Shown: positions 1 through 4,951, numbered from the stretch's first letter. The stretch: 7,522 bases of DNA from Chlorobiota bacterium (GCA_030592825.1 JAUVIG010000176.1:1-7522), one strand, 5' to 3'. The notes: generated from the letters alone by a model not told the origin. Program-made: numbers and translations.

Positions 1-339
1 GGAAAATATTACCGACAAAGATATGTACCGATGAACTTAAAAGTAAGGCAAGACTTAAAAGAATACATCAAGTATGCAAGACCATTGATTTTAAAGGAGG
101 AAAGCGACTATTTACTCATACATTCTAAAGGAAAATACAAAGAAGGAACCGGCTTTAACGACCGGTTGAAATTTTTGGCACAACAAGCCGGCATACAAAA
201 AGCGGTGAGTTTACACAGTCTGCGGCACAGTATAGCAAGCCATCTGCTTCAAAGCGGCATGCAAGCCGAACAAATCCGGCAATTTTTAGGACACGGCAGC
301 CTTGAAACAACACAAAAATATGTACGAATAATAATTTAA
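1..339 (+). CDS. Tyrosine recombinase (integrase), C-terminal part, 5' end outside the window
   Basis: Site-specific DNA recombinase of the phage integrase / XerC-D superfamily, which cuts and rejoins DNA through a tyrosine nucleophile. The frame is open from base 1 (GKYYRQRYVP precedes the first ATG at 31), and that segment matches the beta-hairpin before the catalytic core, so the ATG at 31 is internal and the gene starts upstream. Visible catalytic elements are the box II motif HSLRH (His 214-216, Arg 223-225, His 226-228), the box III GHGS (His 292-294) and the nucleophile in TTQKYVRI (Tyr 319-321). The first catalytic arginine would lie upstream of the window. The protein ends soon after the tyrosine, with no long C-terminal tail. 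A second recombinase-like gene starts 78 bp downstream on the same strand, so the two may be a functional pair. The part that is visible looks catalytically competent. Family assignment is secure; which element it mobilises is unknown. Confidence 0.92.
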   Translation, partial: GKYYRQRYVPMNLKVRQDLKEYIKYARPLILKEESDYLLIHSKGKYKEGTGFNDRLKFLAQQAGIQKAVSLHSLRHSIASHLLQSGMQAEQIRQFLGHGSLETTQKYVRIII

Positions 340-417
340 ACGAAGTTTAGAGAAAAAATCATAATCATCATAAAATTTATACTGAGTGAAATCGAAGTAA
401 TCAGCGTACCATAAACC

Positions 418-1296
418 ATGAAACAATACAAAAAATACCTTGAAAAAGCCGGCATCAGCTCAAAAATGAACATCAACAGAATGAACATATTAACCGAAAG
501 TTACATCTCTTGGCTGGAAAAAAGAAATCTGAAATTTGAAGAAGCCGGGTACAAACAGCTTATGGATTTTATCGGATACCTTCAACAAGAGAACAAAAGC
601 AAACATCACATTAACAGAACATTGCAAAGCATCAGTCATTATTACCGATTTAAAAAACTGCCTAATATTGCACAAACCACCCGACTGCGAGGCATAACAA
701 GAACCAAACCCCAAAACCTTCTGACAGAAAAAGAACTCAATAATATTTACGAACATTTTGAAGCTCCGCCCTGTACCGGATACTATTACCACAGCGATAA
801 ACTGATACTGGGTTTAATTATTTACCAAGCATTAGATATGAAAGAATTTTTAAACATAGAAATAAATCATTTACAGCTTGAAAAAGGACAAATTTACATC
901 GGCAGGAACAAAAACAAACAAAGACGTATCATACCGCTTAAAGCAAAACAAATACTGGCATTAAACAATTTTGTAAAACAAATAAGACCGACATTAATAA
1001 CACAAGCATCCGAAAAACTGTTTGCACCCCAAGCCGATAATTACAGTAAATTACATTGGCAATTTAAGCAGTTAAGCCGGAAAGTAAAACAACAAGCAAA
1101 AGAAAAAACCGAACCGGAAATCTGCAAATTAAGTCAGTTAAGGCACAGTCGCATAGCTCTTTGGACAGCAGAACACGGACTGTTAAAAACCCGACACCTT
1201 GCCGGATTTAAAAGAGTAAGCAGCGTTGAACGTTACCGGTCGGCAAACCTGAAAGACTTAAAAGAACAGGTGGAAAAATATCATCCTTTAAAATGA
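418..1296 (+). CDS. Tyrosine-recombinase-fold protein with degenerate active site
   Basis: A 292-residue protein with the integrase layout: a helical core-binding (SAM-like) region at about residues 15-95, then a catalytic-type domain at about 115-290. Compared with the family, several key positions are changed. The box I arginine (usually in a TGLR-type motif) aligns with Asp140 in QALDMKEF. The first histidine of HxLRH is Ser239 in SQLRH. The box III GH is GF (Phe264 in LAGFKR). Arg242, His243 and the putative nucleophile Tyr273 (VERYR) remain, as does the basic hairpin KNKQRRIIPL. It is therefore probably inactive alone, or acts as a DNA-binding or regulatory partner of the intact recombinase just upstream. 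The frame is uninterrupted and full length, which argues against simple decay. The ATG at 418 is chosen because it gives a complete N-terminal domain; no clear ribosome binding site is seen, as is usual in Bacteroidota. Fold call is confident, inactivity is inferred. Confidence 0.85.
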   Translation: MKQYKKYLEKAGISSKMNINRMNILTESYISWLEKRNLKFEEAGYKQLMDFIGYLQQENKSKHHINRTLQSISHYYRFKKLPNIAQTTRLRGITRTKPQNLLTEKELNNIYEHFEAPPCTGYYYHSDKLILGLIIYQALDMKEFLNIEINHLQLEKGQIYIGRNKNKQRRIIPLKAKQILALNNFVKQIRPTLITQASEKLFAPQADNYSKLHWQFKQLSRKVKQQAKEKTEPEICKLSQLRHSRIALWTAEHGLLKTRHLAGFKRVSSVERYRSANLKDLKEQVEKYHPLK

Positions 1297-1304
1297 AAAA
1301 TTGG

Positions 1305-1323
1305 AGGACGCAAATTGCGACCT
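1305..1323. repeat. 19-bp interrupted palindrome upstream of the ORF6N gene
   Basis: AGGACGCAAATTGCGACCT is symmetric about A1314: outer arms AGG/CCT and inner arms CGCAA/TTGCG pair, broken by a symmetric A-A mismatch (1308 and 1320). It begins 9 bp after the stop of the recombinase-like gene and ends 74 bp before the ORF6N start. There is no T-run, so it is not a normal terminator. Its core resembles the core of the palindrome inside the ORF6N reading frame (CGCAAATTGCG against CACAAAATGTG). It could be an operator, a recombinase or ORF6N binding site, or a remnant of another ORF6N gene, because read in one frame it gives RTQIATLK, similar to the ORF6N hairpin motif. Confidence 0.6.
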
Positions 1324-1368
1324 TAAAGAAACGGAAATCAAATTTTACGATATTAAATTTTAAATAAT

Positions 1369-1376
1369 TATTTTTG
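1369..1376 (+). promoter_or_regulatory. Candidate -7 promoter element for the ORF6N gene
   Basis: TATTTTTG fits the Bacteroidota sigma-ABfr -7 consensus TAnnTTTG and ends 21 bp before the ATG at 1398. No good -33 TTTG is seen about 19 bp upstream, so this is a moderate call in AT-rich DNA. If real, the ORF6N gene is transcribed from its own promoter with a very short leader and is separate from the recombinases. Confidence 0.45.
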
Positions 1377-1397
1377 CAAACTTCAAAAACAGGAAAT

Positions 1398-1937
1398 ATG
1401 GACAAATCACTGATACCGGAAGAAAGAATAGCCGATAAAATCATTCTATTAAGAGAAGAAAACGTAATGATAGATTTTCATTTGGCGGAACTGTACGAAA
1501 CAGAAACAAGAGTTTTAAAACAAGCCGTAAGAAGAAATATTGACCGGTTCCCCGATGATTTTATGTTTGAATTAACTGATAATGAGACAGAAATCTTGGT
1601 ATCACAAAATGTGATACCATCTAAAAAGGTACTGGGCGGTGCAAAACCGTTTGCATTTACCGAAACCGGAGTTGCAATGTTATCAAGTGTATTAAAAAGC
1701 AAAAAAGCCATAGAAATCAATATAGCAATTATGAGAACTTTTGTAATGCTCAGAAAGATGTTCTATGAAAACCGGGAAGTTTTGAACCGTTTAGACGATT
1801 TTGATAAAAGACTTGCGGAACATGACGATAAAATACTGATTGTTTTTGAATACCTTAAACAATTTGAAAAAGCCAAGCAAGAAGTACTAAGTCAGAAAAA
1901 CAGAAATAAAATAGGTTATAAAACTGATGATGATTAA
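1398..1937 (+). CDS. ORF6N-domain protein (KilA-N/Bro-associated family)
   Basis: A 179-residue protein with an N-terminal ORF6N domain, a predicted DNA-binding module common in phages and mobile regions of Bacteroidota. Family hallmarks in order are an IDFHLAELYE segment (about residues 29-38), TRVLKQAVRRNIDRFPDDFMFEL (about 42-64), LVSQNVIPS (67-75), FAFTETGVAMLSSVL (about 85-99) and a long INIAIMRTFVMLRKM helix. The C-terminal 60 residues are charged and likely coiled coil (LNRLDDFDKRLAEHDDKI), and may mediate multimerisation. The ATG at 1398 is preferred to a TTG at 1374 because it follows AGGAA and the promoter-like TATTTTTG, and because family members start just before this point. The codons for residues 67-74 form a perfect palindrome (separate entry). 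The gene follows the recombinase pair but probably has its own promoter. The molecular role of the family is not established; transcription or element regulation is the usual guess. Confidence 0.9.
   Translation: MDKSLIPEERIADKIILLREENVMIDFHLAELYETETRVLKQAVRRNIDRFPDDFMFELTDNETEILVSQNVIPSKKVLGGAKPFAFTETGVAMLSSVLKSKKAIEINIAIMRTFVMLRKMFYENREVLNRLDDFDKRLAEHDDKILIVFEYLKQFEKAKQEVLSQKNRNKIGYKTDDD
1597..1619. repeat. Perfect palindrome inside the ORF6N coding sequence
   Basis: TGGTATCACA (1597-1606) and its exact reverse complement TGTGATACCA (1610-1619) flank AAA (1607-1609). The element is read in frame as LVSQNVIP (residues 67-74), the loop segment of the ORF6N domain. A 10-bp perfect arm in coding DNA is unlikely by chance. 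It would fold as a hairpin in the mRNA or serve as a dyad binding site in DNA. The core CACAAAATGTG is close to that of the palindrome at 1305-1323. Confidence 0.85.
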
Positions 1938-2294
1938 AAGCAAAACTTTGCGATAAGTCCGTGAAAGACCGAACGAGAAGAAGTCTTGCTTTATCGAACT
2001 TTAACATAATATGCCTTATAGGCACGCAGTGTTTACAGAAGTTGCGAGAGGTGCCAAGTGTCGCTGTCTCCCTTCAATTTATTAAAATCCATAATCAAAG
2101 CAAAGCCGGCAGGCACGCCCGCAAGCCAATAAAAGCTGACGCTTCTTATCCGCTTGCGGTCTTGCGTTGCCGGTATCTCTCTGATACATCCTCACAAGAT
2201 AAACCGCTCCGGCAAGTCGGCAACTATAAGGAATATTATGTTAAACAAGTACTCACAGGCGGGCATACAAGCAAACCGCAAACAAACTGCAAGA

Positions 2295-2328
2295 AATAAT
2301 CAATAAACATTAATCAACAGTCAATTAA
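2295..2328 (+). repeat. AT-rich 34-bp direct repeat, copy 1
   Basis: Begins AATAATCAATA and continues through CATTAAT to TCAATTAA. By eye it matches the copy at 2452-2485 at 28 of 34 positions. The two copies bracket a more GC-rich 123-bp segment. Low sequence complexity weakens the case. Confidence 0.4.
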
Positions 2329-2409
2329 GAAATCCCGCTGTTCCGTCCCTTGTGCGTTCAATAAAGCAAGCCTTCTTTTCTGCATACCGTCCCACATCAA
2401 CAACACAGC

Positions 2410-2427
2410 GACCCCGACGACCCCGAC
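2410..2427 (+). repeat. Tandem 9-bp duplication
   Basis: GACCCCGAC occurs twice head to tail (2410-2418 and 2419-2427) in otherwise AT-rich, apparently noncoding DNA. Probably a slippage duplication; no role is evident. Confidence 0.6.
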
Positions 2428-2451
2428 ATCTAAACAAACAATATCTTTTTC

Positions 2452-2485
2452 AATAATCAATAGTCATTAATAAATAATCAATTTA
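2452..2485 (+). repeat. AT-rich 34-bp direct repeat, copy 2
   Basis: Second copy of the repeat at 2295-2328, same orientation. It shares the opening AATAATCAATA, the internal CATTAAT and the closing TCAATT. A further AATAATCAAT lies inside its 3' part (2473-2482). Confidence 0.4.
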
Positions 2486-2729
2486 AAATCGCCTTTAAAC
2501 AAACCATCTTTTTTTCCGTCGGTCTTCCTGATGGGCGACCCGGACAGAACCACAAGAACCGGAAAAGAAAAACCGCCGAAAAAAAAGACGTATCTCCGGG
2601 ACAAAGCCCGCTCTTTATCCTTTGACCGTTGAAAGTTCCTTTACCGCTTCATCCGAACACCTGATATAAAAACTCCGACCCTTAAAAATCATAGATTTTA
2701 CAAATACTTTTTTCTTTCAATTGAACATT

Positions 2730-2772
2730 TTTTTTAATTGAATAGTCCCGGTACTAAAAATCAATTAAAAAA
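2730..2772. repeat. 12-bp-arm inverted repeat just upstream of the Rhs reading frame
   Basis: TTTTTTAATTGA (2730-2741) is exactly complementary to TCAATTAAAAAA (2761-2772). An inner arm pair TAGT (2743-2746) / ACTA (2753-2756) allows a longer imperfect hairpin with loop CCCGGT. It contains the in-frame stop TAA (2735-2737) that closes the Rhs frame upstream. It abuts a second inverted repeat at 2773-2808. It may be a terminator-like or recombination-type element, or shield the Rhs fragment from read-through. Confidence 0.65.
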
Positions 2773-2808
2773 GTCTCAAATGAAAGAAAAAAACATTACT
2801 TTTGAGAC
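2773..2808. repeat. 8-bp-arm inverted repeat enclosing the Rhs start codon
   Basis: GTCTCAAA (2773-2780) pairs perfectly with TTTGAGAC (2801-2808), 20 bp apart. The ATG at 2780-2782 begins at the last base of the left arm. In mRNA this would place the start codon at the base of the loop and could limit translation initiation. It follows the larger inverted repeat at 2730-2772 without a gap. Confidence 0.5.
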
Positions 2809-3859
2809 CGTAAAACCAAAAAATACAAAAGCGTTCAGAACTGCATACGACACATATCAACACCTTGAAAATCCGAGCATATACAAAAACCCGGAACAAG
2901 AAAAAAACTGCGTAAGTTATTACCCTTTCGGGATGACTATGTCTGGATTAAGTTTTATAGATGTCGATGATGAAGATAAGAATCTTTACCTCTTTAACGG
3001 CAAGGAGTTACAAACAGAATTCGGATATGAAAATTATGACTACGGAGCCCGTCACTTCGATGCACAGTTAGGACGTTGGCACGTAATCGACCCGATGGCA
3101 GAATCTTATTACAGCCAATCACCTTACCACTTTTCCGGTAATAATCCTATCTACTTCGTCGACAATAACGGGATGAATTATGACGGATATATAGTTGATG
3201 AATATGGTAAGATTGAAAGAGTTGATAATACCGGCGGAGATAAATATGATGTTTTATACACGAAAAAAGACTACGAAAAAGAAAAAGAATCCGGAGAAAC
3301 AAATGAATACGGAAATCCTGAACCCGAGAATAGTGTAACTGTGAATGATACAGATATTTTACCGAATTTGAGTGAAGTAAATGATAAAGGAAATAGTATT
3401 TCTAAATCTCACAGTACAGGAAGCATTGATGATGTTTTTAAGGTGTTCAAATTTGCAGCAGATAACACAAGTGCAGAGTGGGGTTTGGCAAGGTATAAAG
3501 AGAACAATACTAATAAGTACGCAATTTTTACAAATCATTGTACTAGTAGTATTAGCTCCCCACAAGATTATGGATTAAAAAATACTATCGCTTTTGTGCA
3601 TAGCCATCCAAATGCAATGGCTAATGAATATGATGAACTTATGTCAATGGGAGGAGAACGTCGTTGGGATACTGGTCAATGGCAACGTTATTTAAATTCA
3701 GATTGGGGGCATAAAGCCAGTGGATATAGACCCTTTGAATTTTATACGTACTTCAAGAAATCAAATAGATTATATCATATAAGTAAAAAAAGACTAACAC
3801 TAGTAAAAACAGTTAATGATCATAAAGGTTTCTATTTTGGAGTTTTAAATCATAGATAA
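2780..3859 (+). CDS. Orphan Rhs-associated core with C-terminal HSHP (JAB/MPN-like) toxin-type domain
   Basis: A 359-residue protein equal to only the tail of a normal Rhs/YD-repeat polymorphic toxin, which is usually over 1000 residues. The Rhs-associated core is clear: YYPFGM (47-52), LYLFNGKE (69-76), YGARHFD (about 88-94), GRWHVIDP (98-105) and YHFSGNNPIYFVDNNGM (116-132). After about residue 132 comes a variable tail. It contains AEWG (Glu233) and FVHSHPNAMANEYDE (HSHP at 274-277, Asp285), followed by an FEFYTYFKKSNRLYHI segment. Glu plus HxHP plus Asp recalls JAB/MPN metallopeptidase domains, which are known as C-terminal effectors of polymorphic toxins, but the canonical S-x2-D spacing is not met. 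No signal peptide or YD repeats are present, and an in-frame stop lies at 2735-2737, so the N-terminus is truly missing; a TTG at 2738 is the only longer start. It is either a displaced orphan toxin cassette or a reservoir for recombination with a full-length Rhs gene elsewhere. Confidence 0.82.
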   Translation: MKEKNITFETVKPKNTKAFRTAYDTYQHLENPSIYKNPEQEKNCVSYYPFGMTMSGLSFIDVDDEDKNLYLFNGKELQTEFGYENYDYGARHFDAQLGRWHVIDPMAESYYSQSPYHFSGNNPIYFVDNNGMNYDGYIVDEYGKIERVDNTGGDKYDVLYTKKDYEKEKESGETNEYGNPEPENSVTVNDTDILPNLSEVNDKGNSISKSHSTGSIDDVFKVFKFAADNTSAEWGLARYKENNTNKYAIFTNHCTSSISSPQDYGLKNTIAFVHSHPNAMANEYDELMSMGGERRWDTGQWQRYLNSDWGHKASGYRPFEFYTYFKKSNRLYHISKKRLTLVKTVNDHKGFYFGVLNHR

Positions 3860-3874
3860 ATAATTTTGATTTAT

Positions 3875-4378
3875 TTATTTTGCATTTTCTGTAAAAATAT
3901 CCATAGAATCTGAACAGAAATTGTTTTGTTCTGGAACGTGAAAAAGAGTATCCTGTTTAATGTAAAAAGAGTCATTTGCAAATTTAACATATTTAATTTC
4001 GCTAATAGGAATACAATCTTTTATAGTTGTTTTATTAATGAATTCCATACTATCAGATACAGGGAAACAATTTTTTCCGAATTCTGATAAATATAAACAA
4101 GAATCTATCTCATAACTGTTAAGCACTATATAAGGAGAGTCTATTTTCCATATTCCATTTGAATAGCCTTTCCCAAGGCAGACTTTAAAGTTAAATTGAA
4201 ACGTACTATCTTTTTTTATCCATAAAGTAGAATTATATGGCAACACTTTTTCAACAGATTTCCATTTTTTAGTAAAAACATTTTTAACATAAATTTCTTT
4301 ATTAATTTTTTTGTTGTTGCTTTCTGTACATGAAGAGAAAGTAAATAACATAATTAAAAAAAAGGATAATGTTTTCAT
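3875..4378 (-). CDS. Small lipoprotein, possible immunity protein
   Basis: A 167-residue protein with a signal peptide and lipobox: Lys2, a hydrophobic run to about residue 14, then FSSC with the lipidated Cys17. It should therefore be anchored to a membrane outside the cytoplasm. The mature part has a segment STFQFNF...GIWKIDSPYIVLNS (about 61-90), resembling the F-x-F / G-x-W-K-I / I-V-L-N-S rhythm of small beta-barrel, lipocalin-like Bacteroidota lipoproteins; no specific family is recognised. Several cysteines (in KVCLG, DSCLY, KNCFP, KDCIP, NFCSD) could form disulfides. The ATG at 4378 is chosen over a TTG at 4417 because it begins the signal peptide directly. It converges on the Rhs toxin gene with 15 bp between stops and shares its CCGG-free composition, so the two probably arrived together. 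Immunity is an inference: such genes usually follow the toxin on the same strand. Confidence 0.75.
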   Translation of the reverse strand: MKTLSFFLIMLFTFSSCTESNNKKINKEIYVKNVFTKKWKSVEKVLPYNSTLWIKKDSTFQFNFKVCLGKGYSNGIWKIDSPYIVLNSYEIDSCLYLSEFGKNCFPVSDSMEFINKTTIKDCIPISEIKYVKFANDSFYIKQDTLFHVPEQNNFCSDSMDIFTENAK

Positions 4379-4409
4379 TTTAATATATTTAATGTTTATT
4401 TTTAAATAT

Positions 4410-4434
4410 AACCGCAACTTTAAGAGTTGCGGTT
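4410..4434. terminator. Intrinsic terminator-like hairpin between the lipoprotein and regulator genes
   Basis: AACCGCAACT (4410-4419) pairs perfectly with AGTTGCGGTT (4425-4434) around a 5-base loop TTAAG. It lies 8 bp after the stop of the minus-strand XRE gene and 31 bp before the lipoprotein start, so it separates their transcripts. The T-run is better on the plus strand (TTTTT at 4433-4437) than on the minus strand (TTATATTT), so it may act in both directions or mainly stop plus-strand read-through from the Rhs gene. Confidence 0.7.
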
Positions 4435-4442
4435 TTTGTATT

Positions 4443-4790
4443 TTACAGAGTAGCTATATTTTTAAATTTAACAGAATTAATAAAACCGTCAATAACATGC
4501 AGGATATGAGATTTATCTTCTTCATTCATTTGTTTAATCTCATTTAATCTTTTTAACATTGCCGGGTCTTTCAGTAAATCTCTGTCTTTCGTTTCTCCAA
4601 GTAAATAACCTACGGTTGTATCCAAAATATTAGCAAGTTTTTTAACAACATCAATAGTAGGTTTAACTTCATTCCGTTCATATTTGCCAATTATTGAATG
4701 ATTAGTATTTAACTGTCTTGCCAGTTCTGATTGTGAAAAGCTTTTAGCCTCTCTACATTCTTTTAGTTTTTTTCCGAAACTATTATTCAT
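4443..4790 (-). CDS. XRE-family helix-turn-helix regulator
   Basis: A 115-residue DNA-binding protein of the Cro/C1-HipB type. The helix-turn-helix is at about residues 18-40 (SQSELARQLNTNHSIIGKYERN), followed by the PTIDVVKKLANIL support helix and the conserved VGYLLGETKDRDLLKDPAMLKRLNEI segment typical of small Bacteroidota XRE regulators from mobile elements. The C-terminal 40 residues are helical and probably form the dimer interface; no toxin or peptidase domain is present. It starts at the ATG at 4790 and is transcribed divergently from the primase-ATPase, with 161 bp between the two starts. That region carries two inverted copies of a CGGTTCATAT-like element over the two promoters, the layout of an autoregulated repressor that also controls the primase. 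It could control element replication or induction. Family call secure; target assignment is inference. Confidence 0.93.
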   Translation of the reverse strand: MNNSFGKKLKECREAKSFSQSELARQLNTNHSIIGKYERNEVKPTIDVVKKLANILDTTVGYLLGETKDRDLLKDPAMLKRLNEIKQMNEEDKSHILHVIDGFINSVKFKNIATL

Positions 4791-4836
4791 AACAGGTCAT
4801 TTATGGTAGTATAAAGTCTTTATTTGTCTGATTTTG

Positions 4837-4844
4837 CAAATATA
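4837..4844 (-). promoter_or_regulatory. -7 promoter element for the XRE regulator
   Basis: On the minus strand this reads TATATTTG, matching TAnnTTTG, about 46 bp before the regulator's ATG. A -33 element is only partial (a T-run ending in ATG near 4861-4868). The left operator-like element (4845-4854) lies directly upstream, inside the spacer, where a bound repressor would block RNA polymerase. Confidence 0.6.
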
Positions 4845-4854
4845 CGGTTCATAT
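4845..4854 (+). promoter_or_regulatory. Operator-like element, left copy
   Basis: CGGTTCATAT matches the reverse complement of the right copy (4916-4925, CCGTTCATAT) at 9 of 10 positions. It sits in the spacer of the regulator's own promoter. It is inferred to be a binding site of the XRE protein and would give autorepression. Confidence 0.55.
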
Positions 4855-4878
4855 CTTACATAAAAAAATCATATATAT

Positions 4879-4909
4879 TTTGTTTGTTTAGTCAAATGTT
4901 ATAATTTTG
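4879..4909 (+). promoter_or_regulatory. Promoter for the primase-ATPase gene
   Basis: A full Bacteroidota-type promoter: -33 TTTG (4879-4882), a 19-bp spacer, then -7 TAATTTTG (4902-4909, consensus TAnnTTTG). A second TTTG lies at 4883-4886. It predicts a start of transcription near 4915 and a leader of about 36 bases. The right operator-like element begins 6 bp after the -7 box, over the expected transcription start. Confidence 0.7.
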
Positions 4910-4915
4910 GGCAAT

Positions 4916-4925
4916 ATATGAACGG
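4916..4925 (-). promoter_or_regulatory. Operator-like element, right copy
   Basis: ATATGAACGG on the plus strand is the inverted, 9-of-10 copy of the left element at 4845-4854, 71 bp away, which is close to seven DNA turns. It overlaps the likely transcription start of the primase-ATPase gene, a position suited to repression. Confidence 0.55.
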
Positions 4926-4951
4926 ATAAAATATTTTAAACTTTTTTCAAT

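Larger units (their letters stand above)
1938..2737. other. 800-bp stretch without a convincing gene
   Basis: Between the ORF6N stop and the Rhs fragment no recognisable protein is seen. A GTG-started 112-codon frame (1961-2299) has no family motif and atypical composition, so it is not called. The stretch is mosaic. Positions 1990-2290 are richer in GC, with several small dyads (TGCCT/AGGCA at 2012-2024; GTTGCCG and CGGCAAC near 2164-2222). Positions 2295-2485 hold AT-rich direct repeats and a tandem GACCCCGAC. Positions 2510-2660 are GC-rich, with frames that are short and unrecognised. GCAAA-AC-TTTGC lies directly after the ORF6N stop (1940-1951). It may be a dispersed intergenic repeat or decayed element DNA. 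No tRNA, rRNA or CRISPR structure was seen. Confidence 0.5.

Noticed and set aside
1374..1397. TTG start for the ORF6N gene
   Set aside because: It overlaps the TATTTTTG promoter-like element and adds residues not typical of the family; the ATG at 1398 fits better.
490..1720. Minus-strand open frames opposite the recombinase-like and ORF6N genes
   Set aside because: No motifs; the plus-strand proteins have clear family features.
1940..1951. GCAAA-AC-TTTGC after the ORF6N stop as a terminator
   Set aside because: Five-bp arms with a two-base loop and no T-run; too weak to call.
1961..2299. 112-codon plus-strand frame starting with GTG
   Set aside because: No recognisable motif, odd residue mix, no promoter or start signal, and it lies across a GC-rich block with small dyads; more likely a chance frame in a repeat-like region.
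2738..2779. TTG start for the Rhs fragment
   Set aside because: The TTG directly follows an in-frame stop and lies within the inverted-repeat arm; the ATG at 2780 is preferred, though the TTG cannot be excluded.
4379..4417. Longer lipoprotein start (TTG at 4417)
   Set aside because: It would place 13 charged or polar residues before the signal peptide and begin inside the terminator-like hairpin; the ATG at 4378 gives a normal lipoprotein signal.
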